Below, piece after piece: positions 33,771-40,874 of a stretch of 64,000 nt of DNA. The number at the start of each line of letters is the position of its first letter. Position 1 is the first letter of the stretch. Made by a program: the position numbers and the translations under genes. The notes under the pieces are model-generated. The model saw nothing but the letters and a program-made list of their open reading frames with translations, did not search any database and was not told where the DNA came from. The DNA comes from Gemmatimonadales bacterium UBA2982 (GTDB lineage Bacteria > Gemmatimonadota > Gemmatimonadetes > Longimicrobiales > Gaopeijiaceae): positions 131,948 through 195,947 of the forward strand of contig DEAM01000005.1 of NCBI GenBank assembly GCA_002347035.1, in the 5' to 3' direction.

Positions 33771-35048
33771 TTGCTACAGGGACTGCGATTTCTGATGACA
33801 GGCATCGTCGGAGGTCTTATAGCGCTACTTCTGGTAAGTTCGGCAATTCTCACCGCGGCTCTGGAAGCAGCTTCGCTTATCGGAGTATCCAGGCTAAGAA
33901 CACTCTCTGATGAAGGGTTTAGAGGGGCTGAAGCCCTAGCCACGGTTCACGAAAAAGAGGAAGCCTTGAGTGGCCGTGTGAGGTTAATCACAGGAGTTTT
34001 CAATCTCACAGCACTGGGCGCAGCGGCAGTGGTCGCAGTCAACATCTGGGGAACGGTAGGCGCCGTGCTTGGTGTTGTCGGAGTTGGGATTCTTACCGTG
34101 ACTATTGTAACTGACGTGATCCCACACGCAGTAGCTGCTAGAAGCCCAGTGCGTATCGCTCTCTCTTCTGCACAGACACTGCTCCGGGTAGCACGTTGGA
34201 CACAGCCACTTACTGCACCAGTTAAGCATTTGGAGGATCGACTCACCGGGGGCAATGGCGATGAACGGGCAAGCGAACACCGAGAATTACTAGAGATCCA
34301 GGAGCTGGGTGAAGAAGAAGGTGTCTTGGAAGCAGCAGAGAACCGTCTGGTTGAGCGAGCGTTTCGGCTCGATGAACTCACGGCCTGGGACGTCATGGTA
34401 CCTCGTGTAGATATCTTTGCATGGAAAGAAGAGCTTACGCTTGCCGACATCGTCGACGAACTTCCCGAGGTCCCCTACAGCCGAGTACCTGTGTTCAAGG
34501 GCTCAGTGGACGAAGTCACTGGAATTCTCTACATCAGAGAGATATACGAACGAGTCACCAAAGGAGAGCGAGAGGTCACACTAAGCTCACTTGCCAGGCC
34601 TCCATTCTTTGTGCCCGGATCGTTGTCATGTACCCAACTCCTCCAAGACTTTCAGTCAAGAAGGATTCACATGGGAATCGTCGCAGACGAATTTGGAGGC
34701 ACGGACGGCCTGGTTACACTCGAGGACGTTCTCGAGGAGTTAGTAGGTGAAATTCGAGACGAGACCGACATTGAGGAGGAAGAAGTTGTCCGCCTGTCTG
34801 AGGTTGCGCTCGAATGTGACGCCGGAGTAGACGTGCGCGAGTTGAATGAGGCTCTTGACGTGATATTACCAAAGGCTGAGCACCGATCGCTTAATGGGTT
34901 CATATTAGAAGAACTCGGACAGGTCCCTGATCCAGGAACACACTTCGAGCGAGAAGATGTTCGAATCGATATCCTCGAAGCTACCGAGACACAGGTCCTG
35001 CGGGCTCGCCTGACCAAACTTCAAGACACAAGAACACCTTCAGAATAA
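33771..35048 (+). CDS. CNNM/CorC-family membrane protein with CBS pair
   Basis: This 425-aa protein has a DUF21/CNNM membrane domain (hydrophobic segments in about residues 8-170), then a tandem CBS domain (VPRVDIFAWKEELTLADIVDELPE region, FEVPYSRVPVFKG-like YSRVPVFKGSVDEVTGILY, and MGIVADEFGGTDGLVTLEDVLEELVGEI seen as VADEFGGTDGLVTLED), and a C-terminal CorC_HlyC domain. Such proteins are linked to magnesium/cobalt export or resistance. The start is TTG 33771 or ATG 33795. The stop TAA shares one base with the next start (TAATG). Confidence 0.88.
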   Translation: MLQGLRFLMTGIVGGLIALLLVSSAILTAALEAASLIGVSRLRTLSDEGFRGAEALATVHEKEEALSGRVRLITGVFNLTALGAAAVVAVNIWGTVGAVLGVVGVGILTVTIVTDVIPHAVAARSPVRIALSSAQTLLRVARWTQPLTAPVKHLEDRLTGGNGDERASEHRELLEIQELGEEEGVLEAAENRLVERAFRLDELTAWDVMVPRVDIFAWKEELTLADIVDELPEVPYSRVPVFKGSVDEVTGILYIREIYERVTKGEREVTLSSLARPPFFVPGSLSCTQLLQDFQSRRIHMGIVADEFGGTDGLVTLEDVLEELVGEIRDETDIEEEEVVRLSEVALECDAGVDVRELNEALDVILPKAEHRSLNGFILEELGQVPDPGTHFEREDVRIDILEATETQVLRARLTKLQDTRTPSE

Positions 35049-35593
35049 TGGCTCTGGTGCTACCCTTTGGGGGAAAAGCCCCTACAATCGACCCATCGGC
35101 CTTCCTCGCACCCACGGCTGTGATTATCGGTGACGTAAGGATCGGCCCTGAGGCAAGCGTGTGGTTCGGAGCGGTCATGAGAGGTGACGACCCAGATCAT
35201 GGAATCATTGTCGGAGCTCGAACAAGCATCCAAGAAAACTGTGTTGTGCATGTCGGGCATTGGGGACCCACCGTGATCGGAGAGGACGTGACAGTAGGGC
35301 ATGGAGCCAAATTCGAGTGCTGCACAATCGGAGAACGCAGTGTCGTTGGCATGAATGCAGTAATTCTTCAGCGGGCGGTGATCGGCAAGGAATGTGTTCT
35401 AGCAGCTAACACGGTAGTCCTAGAGGGGGCAAAGATTCCTGACCGAAGTCTGGTTGCAGGTGTACCCGGTGAGGTGAAGAAGACCCTTGAGGGAAATGCT
35501 CTTTCTTGGATTGAAGGTGGGGGAGACCATTATGTGGAACTCTCCCGGCAATACATGGGTGAAGATGCTACACGGAATAAAGGCGACAGCTAG
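35048..35593 (+). CDS. Gamma-carbonic-anhydrase-like hexapeptide-repeat protein with altered metal site
   Basis: This 181-aa protein is a left-handed beta-helix (hexapeptide repeats such as AVIIGDV RIGPEA, VIGEDVTVGHGAKF). It belongs to the YrdA/CaiE gamma-carbonic-anhydrase family. Two expected zinc ligands, H68 (NCVVHVGHW) and H85 (VTVGHGAK), are present. At the third position the family has GHxxxxH; here it reads GHGAKFE, so the ligand is Glu90. An extra His71 is nearby. Whether it binds metal or has anhydrase activity is open. It follows the CNNM gene with a one-base overlap. Confidence 0.88.
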   Translation: MALVLPFGGKAPTIDPSAFLAPTAVIIGDVRIGPEASVWFGAVMRGDDPDHGIIVGARTSIQENCVVHVGHWGPTVIGEDVTVGHGAKFECCTIGERSVVGMNAVILQRAVIGKECVLAANTVVLEGAKIPDRSLVAGVPGEVKKTLEGNALSWIEGGGDHYVELSRQYMGEDATRNKGDS

Positions 35594-35657
35594 ACACCCG
35601 AGAGCCCAGCAGTGGCATTCGGCTAGATTCGGATATAGGTGCTACGGGGTAGCTCCT

Positions 35658-35777
35658 ATGAGCCTGAAACAAACCCCCTCTGCCAACTGTGATCTCTGCG
35701 GTGGTCAGATGCTGGAGCGACATTGCAAGCTGGTATGCCAGAACTGTGGCTATCAGCGCGACTGCTCAGATCCATAG
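35658..35777 (+). CDS. 39-residue zinc-ribbon protein
   Basis: This small gene starts at ATG 35658, and its product has two CxxC pairs: CDLCGG near the N-terminus and CQNCG near the C-terminus, with HCKLVC between and RDCSDP at the end. That is a compact zinc-ribbon fold. It is too short for most gene callers. Similar tiny zinc ribbons are common in bacteria and some are linked to RNA or regulatory roles; I cannot name the function. It follows the gamma-CA-like gene by 64 bp and converges with the prepilin peptidase gene. Confidence 0.65.
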   Translation: MSLKQTPSANCDLCGGQMLERHCKLVCQNCGYQRDCSDP

Positions 35778-35811
35778 TGGACGAAACTGCTAACCGGATA
35801 CCTAGACCTCG

Positions 35812-36621
35812 TCAGATATCTATCCCTACCAGACGGAAGTACCAGTTTAGTAAGGGGTCCCCCCAGGCATAGGTCACTCCCCCACCTGCCGCCAAGAATA
35901 CGCCGAGGGGCACAAGTCGTCTCGTAATAACAGCTATCGGGCCAAACACGATCAGAGCAAGAAACGATCCCAAAAGGGTGGCAAGCCCTACACCTACGAC
36001 CCCGACGAAAGTCCCCATCATCATCATCATCTTGATGTCACCTCCCCCCACGGCTTGATCCACGCCAGCCTCTTCTAGTCGCCTAGGCAAAAGCTTATTA
36101 ATGACAATGGTTCCGATAACGCCGACCAACCAAAGAACCAGATACCCGACTATGCCACCGATCAGCGCGGATAACCAAGTGAGTCCACCTGGCAATGCTG
36201 ACAGTGCAAAACCCACAACGGCACCACCCCACGTGAATTCATTAGGAATGATGTAGAAGCGGGCATCAGAGATAGCAATTCCAAATAAAACTGTGAGAAA
36301 TACTCCTCCTCTTAAGGCCTCCCAAGAAGTTCCGTGAGCTCCAAAGACACCCGCCCATATGAGCCCAGTCGTTAATTCGACGAGGGGATATTGGATAGAG
36401 ATCGGCTCCGAGCAGTATCGACATTGCGCCCTGAGAAGAAGCCAAGACACAACTGGAATATTATCAAACCAAGGCAAAGGCTCCTTGCACTCCACACAGT
36501 TAGACCCCGGCGCAACTATCGACTCTTCGACCGGCCACCTCAAAGAGCAAACATTGAGAAGAGAGCCGATAAAAAGTCCAACCACCCCAGCCACTGACGA
36601 AAGGAACCACACTTCCTTCAA
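35812..36621 (-). CDS. Prepilin peptidase/N-methyltransferase
   Basis: This 269-aa A24 aspartic protease cleaves type IV prepilins or type II pseudopilins and methylates the new N-terminus. The N-terminal zinc-binding loop has CVEC and CRYC pairs; the catalytic aspartates are in ISDARFYIIPNE and GGGDIKMMMMMG. Eight or so membrane segments follow the family pattern. The second motif is followed by five consecutive Met codons (tandem ATG at 36016-36030). Its start overlaps the trmH stop (ATGA). No pilin genes are in the window. Confidence 0.93.
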   Translation of the reverse strand: MKEVWFLSSVAGVVGLFIGSLLNVCSLRWPVEESIVAPGSNCVECKEPLPWFDNIPVVSWLLLRAQCRYCSEPISIQYPLVELTTGLIWAGVFGAHGTSWEALRGGVFLTVLFGIAISDARFYIIPNEFTWGGAVVGFALSALPGGLTWLSALIGGIVGYLVLWLVGVIGTIVINKLLPRRLEEAGVDQAVGGGDIKMMMMMGTFVGVVGVGLATLLGSFLALIVFGPIAVITRRLVPLGVFLAAGGGVTYAWGDPLLNWYFRLVGIDI

Positions 36622-37397
36622 GTTTCACCTCTTGTCATTCCGTAAAGGAGAATTGACCCTGCCATCGCCACATTCAAAGAGTCCGCCGGTCCCTGCATGC
36701 TGACCGCAAGCATATCTTTTGCGGCGTGGCCGAGCATTGGACGTATACCGATTCCCTCATTCCCCAGGGCCAGGGCAAACGAGGTTGGGACGTTGCATGT
36801 GTCTATGTCTTGACCTCCGACTTCAGCAACGTAAAGAGGGATCTTAATGTGACTCAGGTGGCTCAAGAATTTCTGGGTGTCGGCCCGTACGACGGGAATC
36901 TGAAAAATCATGCCAGCCGAGGCACGAACCGCTTTTGGCAACCAAGGGTCGACTGTCCCGTCCAGGCAAATCACAGAGTCCAGCCCAAATGCAACGGCAC
37001 TTCTAATTAGAGTGCCAGTGTTTCCAGGGTCCTGTAGTCCATCAAGAACCATATGGCGGCCCGGTGACTGTACTAGATCCAGGTCAGCGGACGGCTCGAT
37101 ACACACCAACATCACTCCCTGTGATCGCGCCGTGTCTGAAATCTGCTCGAGCTTTCGGTCTTCGACTACAATGACTTCGACTTCATTGAGTCTCTTCTCC
37201 AGATCCTTACCCGACTTACTTGCAGAAAGTCTGGATGAGATAATCGCGAACGCTACGGAAGCACCAGAATCGAGTGCCTCAGTTGAGGCCCTCACACCCT
37301 CGACCAAGACAGTATTCTCACGAGCCCTGGTTTTACGCACCCGTAAGCGCCCCACAAGATGCTCTCTACGCTGGCTAAGGGTCACCTGCGACGCCAC
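36618..37397 (-). CDS. SpoU-family RNA 2-prime-O-methyltransferase
   Basis: This 259-aa SPOUT enzyme uses SAM to methylate ribose in rRNA or tRNA. The N-terminal substrate-binding part (LVEGVRASTEAL) precedes the trefoil-knot domain with motif 1 LDGLQDPGNTGTLIRSA, motif 2 ALALGNEGIGIRPM and motif 3 DSLNVAMAGSILLYG. It resembles RlmB/TrmH-type enzymes; the specific target cannot be assigned from sequence. The start is GTG 37397, only 11 bases from the divergent thiD start. Confidence 0.92.
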   Translation of the reverse strand: MASQVTLSQRREHLVGRLRVRKTRARENTVLVEGVRASTEALDSGASVAFAIISSRLSASKSGKDLEKRLNEVEVIVVEDRKLEQISDTARSQGVMLVCIEPSADLDLVQSPGRHMVLDGLQDPGNTGTLIRSAVAFGLDSVICLDGTVDPWLPKAVRASAGMIFQIPVVRADTQKFLSHLSHIKIPLYVAEVGGQDIDTCNVPTSFALALGNEGIGIRPMLGHAAKDMLAVSMQGPADSLNVAMAGSILLYGMTRGET

Positions 37398-37408
37398 CTT
37401 GCATATTC

Positions 37409-38206
37409 ATGAGCTTCGATAATCTCCCAATAGCACTCACAATCGCTGGTAGTGATCCCGGAGGTTGTGCCGGAATCCAGGCGGACCTGAAAACGTTTCA
37501 TACATTCCGTGTTTACGGTACCACTGTCATTACTGCGGTCACTGCACAGAATACACGAGGTGTGAAAGCAGTGCATCCGATTCCAGCACAAACCGTGCGG
37601 GACCAGATCGATGCTGTGGTAACTGATCTGAGACCAGCCGCCTTGAAAACTGGCATGCTGGCCAGTGCCGATCTGGTCTCCGCCGTGGCAGAAAGCCTTG
37701 GCCAGCACAGCCTTAAGCCCTACGTGATGGACCCCGTCATGGTCGCTACAAGTGGAGACCGCCTCCTTGAAAAGGAGGCGGTTAACATGCTCAAGAATAA
37801 CCTTCTGCCTTTGGCTGATATTGTAACTCCAAATCTGCATGAAGCAGCCCTCCTAACGAACTTAGCAGTCGTCAGTGTAGATGATATGCGCGCAGCCGCA
37901 GAGCGTATCCTTAGCTACGGAGCCGGAGCTGTCCTCATTAAAGGTGGGCATCTACGGGGTGACCCTGTAGATCTCTTGGCTTCTCCTGGTGGGGAACGCA
38001 TCTGGCGCAGGCCACGAATAGAGTCCAGACACATACACGGTACAGGCTGCACTCTCGCAGCTGCTATAACAGCAGGGCTGGCACGAGGAGATGGATTGGA
38101 GATGGCCGTCGACCGTGCGGGTCTTTTTGTAGCACGAGCAATCGCCGAGGCGCCAGGCCTTGGCCGAGGCCATGGTCCCATCAATCATTTTGCCGACGTG
38201 GACTGA
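37409..38206 (+). CDS. thiD: Hydroxymethylpyrimidine (phospho)kinase
   Basis: ThiD phosphorylates HMP and HMP-phosphate for thiamine synthesis. The 265-aa ribokinase-like protein has ALTIAGSDPGGCAGIQADLKTF, seen as TIAGSDPGGCAGIQADLK, VMDPVMVATSGDRLL, DIVTPNLHEAALL, and IHGTGCTLAAAITAGLARG. Its end overlaps the convergent purine nucleoside phosphorylase gene by 26 bases. Its promoter must lie within the trmH start region. Confidence 0.95.
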   Translation: MSFDNLPIALTIAGSDPGGCAGIQADLKTFHTFRVYGTTVITAVTAQNTRGVKAVHPIPAQTVRDQIDAVVTDLRPAALKTGMLASADLVSAVAESLGQHSLKPYVMDPVMVATSGDRLLEKEAVNMLKNNLLPLADIVTPNLHEAALLTNLAVVSVDDMRAAAERILSYGAGAVLIKGGHLRGDPVDLLASPGGERIWRRPRIESRHIHGTGCTLAAAITAGLARGDGLEMAVDRAGLFVARAIAEAPGLGRGHGPINHFADVD

Positions 38207-39050
38207 CTTCTGTCGCTAGTCTTGGAATCAGCTCCGTAAGAAGGGCCGTGAGCCGCCATCCAGCTTGCTGTCCAACCTCAACTACATCCTTATGAGAAAG
38301 CTTTGATGTTCGAAGTCCTGTGGCCTTATTCGTGACCATCGAGAAAGCCAAACAGCGTATCCCCAAAGCGCGAGCAATACCCACTTCAAGAACTGTTGAC
38401 ATACCCACCACGTCAGCACCAATCACTTCAAGGGCTCGAATTTCTGCTGCGGTTTCGTACGCTGGTCCAAGAACAGCTGCATAGGTGCCCCGAGCGAGAG
38501 GAATGTCCATCCTGACGGCAAGTTCCTTAGCCACGCTTCGAAGCATCGGATCGTAAGGGAAGCGCATCTCGGACATGCAACTCTCAAACCTAGGCAAACA
38601 ACTCTGAAACGTAGCGTTAATGTGATCATCTATAAGCACGAGATCACCAGGAACCAAATTTTCCCGGATTCCACCAACAGCATTCGTGAAGACGAACGAA
38701 CGGACCCCCAAAGCAGCTGCCACGCGCACAGGAGCGGCGATGACCTCCGCAGAATATCCCTCGTAAGAATGGTATCGCCCACTCTGTAACAGGACCTCCG
38801 CACCTCCCAGACGACCCGTGACGAACTGACCTAAGTGACCTTCCACGCTACAGGGAACAAAGCCAGGCACTTCGTCGAATGATACTGAGACAGAGTCGTC
38901 CAGTGCATCAACCAACTGGCCGAGGCCCGAACCGAGCACTACAGATACACTAGGGGAGCGCGGCAACCTGGCTTGCATAAAGGCCGTAGCCAAAGCCAAA
39001 TCCAGAGATGAGTTCACAAGCTCGAATCTCTCAGAGAACCATCCCAGCAA
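38181..39050 (-). CDS. Purine nucleoside phosphorylase
   Basis: This 289-aa enzyme phosphorolyses purine nucleosides for salvage (PNP-I trimeric class). It has VVLGSGLGQLVDAL, SVEGHLGQFVTG, SGRYHSYEGYS, LGPAYETAAEIRAL, VVGMSTVLEVGIAR and MVTNKATGL. The family NAAGG motif is NAVGG here. The N-terminus may be shorter, at GTG near 39017. Its gene overlaps the nucleoside transporter gene upstream by 20 bases, so uptake and breakdown are coupled. Confidence 0.93.
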   Translation of the reverse strand: MLGWFSERFELVNSSLDLALATAFMQARLPRSPSVSVVLGSGLGQLVDALDDSVSVSFDEVPGFVPCSVEGHLGQFVTGRLGGAEVLLQSGRYHSYEGYSAEVIAAPVRVAAALGVRSFVFTNAVGGIRENLVPGDLVLIDDHINATFQSCLPRFESCMSEMRFPYDPMLRSVAKELAVRMDIPLARGTYAAVLGPAYETAAEIRALEVIGADVVGMSTVLEVGIARALGIRCLAFSMVTNKATGLRTSKLSHKDVVEVGQQAGWRLTALLTELIPRLATEVSPRRQND

Positions 39051-40515
39051 TCGTAGCTGTCATGAAAGTAGCAATCGACCCTGCCACCATTGCCCGAAGT
39101 CCAAGCTTTGAGAGATCCTGCCTACGAGAGGGTGCTATCCCTCCAATTCCACCAAGCTGAACTGCTATCGAAGCAAAGTTCGCAAAACCCGAGAGTGCAT
39201 AGGTAGCAATGATGATGGAGCGTGGCTGTAGGTCATGTTCCCCGCTAAGTATCCCACCAAGCTGGATATATGCGAAGAACTCGTTTAACACTGTTTTTAC
39301 ACCTAGAAGAGAAGCGACTTGTGGAGCGTCTATCCACGGTACGCCCATCAGCCAAGCGAGTGGCGCTAAGAGCCATCCAAGGATCATCTCCAGAGTCAAG
39401 CCCTGGAAGCCTAAGAGGCTAGCACCCCAGCCCAAAATCCCGTTAAACATGTATATGAGTGCTATGAACGCGAGAAGCATGGCCCCTACGTTAAGAGCTA
39501 AAAAGAGACCTTCTGACGCTCCTCGCGCTGCTGCATCAATAACGTTCACATCAGGCTTCTCAACAGTAATCTTGAGTGAGCCTGATGTGTCGGGCTTCTC
39601 CGACTCGGGATACATGATCTTGGAGACGACCAAGGCTGCCGGGGCTGACATTACTGAAGCAGCTATAAGATGTCCGGCTATATCCGGGAAGTACGCAAAA
39701 AGAATCCCCACATAAGCGGCTAGAACTCCTCCGGCAACAGTGGAGAAGCCACCCGTCATCACAGCGTGGAGCTCTGACATTGTCATGCGCTCAATGAAGG
39801 GTTTTATGAGCAGTGGAGCTTCCGTTTGACCCACAAAGATGTTACCGGCAGCAGATAGCGTCTCCGCTCCAGAGGTCTTCATCGTCCGCTGCATTACCCA
39901 AGCAACAGACTTAACGGCGATCTGCATCACCCCAAGGTGGTACAGAACCGTCATCAACGATGAAAAGAAGATGATCGTCGGCAACACATTGAAGGCGAAG
40001 AAAGCCCCAGTATTTGCTACCTGGCCGGGTATCGCCGTGAACTCACCCTGCCCTGCAGTACCCGAGCCTACCGGGACGTTATCAAAGACGAGATTTCCAA
40101 AAACGAACTTTGCCCCATCGACCGTAAAACCAAGCAAACCAATGACAATCACATTCAAAGTGTCAAAGAGTCCTTCACCCACCGAAGTCTTAAGGATGAA
40201 AAGAGCAAATATCAGTTGGAGCGATATCCCCCACAGAACAACTCGCCACGGGACGTTCTTGCGGTCCACAGAAAGAATCCAAGCCACGAGCGCAAGTACT
40301 AAAAGGCCCAGGATAGAGCGGAGGCGAGATAGTAGAGATGTGCCCAAATTCGCCTGAGGTACGCTGATCTGTCCCATTATTTGAGAGGAAACCTCGACAG
40401 CCGGCGATTCCAACGCCTCTTCCACATCTCCTTGAAGAGGACTCCACATCCCGACAACTATGAAGAAGGCGGATACTATCCAGAGTGTTAAGTGCCCTAG
40501 TCGGGGTCGTTTCAT
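39031..40515 (-). CDS. Concentrative nucleoside transporter (CNT/NupC family)
   Basis: This 494-aa inner membrane protein imports nucleosides with a cation. It has about ten hydrophobic segments and the CNT motifs NIFVGQTEAPLLIKPF, KTVLNEFFAYIQLGGILS and ALSGFANFASIAVQLGGIGG, seen as ALSGFANFASIAVQLG. I chose ATG 40515 because the upstream 27 codons to an ATG at 40596 look unlike coding sequence; neither start has a clear ribosome site. The stop overlaps the phosphorylase gene. Confidence 0.9.
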   Translation of the reverse strand: MKRPRLGHLTLWIVSAFFIVVGMWSPLQGDVEEALESPAVEVSSQIMGQISVPQANLGTSLLSRLRSILGLLVLALVAWILSVDRKNVPWRVVLWGISLQLIFALFILKTSVGEGLFDTLNVIVIGLLGFTVDGAKFVFGNLVFDNVPVGSGTAGQGEFTAIPGQVANTGAFFAFNVLPTIIFFSSLMTVLYHLGVMQIAVKSVAWVMQRTMKTSGAETLSAAGNIFVGQTEAPLLIKPFIERMTMSELHAVMTGGFSTVAGGVLAAYVGILFAYFPDIAGHLIAASVMSAPAALVVSKIMYPESEKPDTSGSLKITVEKPDVNVIDAAARGASEGLFLALNVGAMLLAFIALIYMFNGILGWGASLLGFQGLTLEMILGWLLAPLAWLMGVPWIDAPQVASLLGVKTVLNEFFAYIQLGGILSGEHDLQPRSIIIATYALSGFANFASIAVQLGGIGGIAPSRRQDLSKLGLRAMVAGSIATFMTATIAGMVL

Positions 40516-40874
40516 CGGTTGGACGTTATTATGAGTAATGCTACTGGCTGACCTGAGAGAATATCTGGTCGGGAACTCTTTATCACCACCCGCCATGACC
40601 TCGCTAGCTACAAGAGAGTAATAGACGGATTCGCGCCTGGGCAGCTAGCTTCTCAGATCCTGGTTAGAAGAAGATTTAGCGGGGACCACCTGAGTCCGAA
40701 TCCGAATGCCCAGTAGAGACAACAAGGCCACAAACTCCTGTCATATAGGCAGTATATTGATAGTGACCCGCCATTCCGGCGGGGTTTTTCAGCCAAAAAG
40801 AGGCCTGATAACGGCACGCTGATTGCACACCTGAGTTCTTAGTAATCAACTGATCACAACTTGAAGAGGATAGC
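40516..40874. other. Intergenic region before dnaK
   Basis: This region separates the nucleoside transporter gene (reverse) from dnaK (forward). It holds the terminator-like hairpin at 40767-40789, listed separately, and a dnaK ribosome site (AGAGGA near 40863). I did not find a CIRCE element or a convincing heat-shock promoter. Sequence from about 40597 to 40766 has no ORF that looks coding and could be a short untranslated RNA. Confidence 0.45.
40767..40789 (+). terminator. Rho-independent terminator upstream of dnaK
   Basis: The stem CCCGCC (40767-40772) pairs with GGCGGG (40778-40783) around loop ATTCC; one G and then five T follow (40785-40789). It points forward, but no forward gene lies upstream of it within 2 kb, so it may end an unannotated RNA or act as an attenuator in the dnaK leader. 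Confidence 0.65.

Noticed and set aside
39839..40357. 172-codon forward frame opposite the nucleoside transporter gene
   Set aside because: It lies wholly inside a coding gene with clear CNT motifs; the product has no plausible fold pattern.
40790..40874. CIRCE element before dnaK
   Set aside because: The conserved nine-base arms with nine-base spacer are not present.
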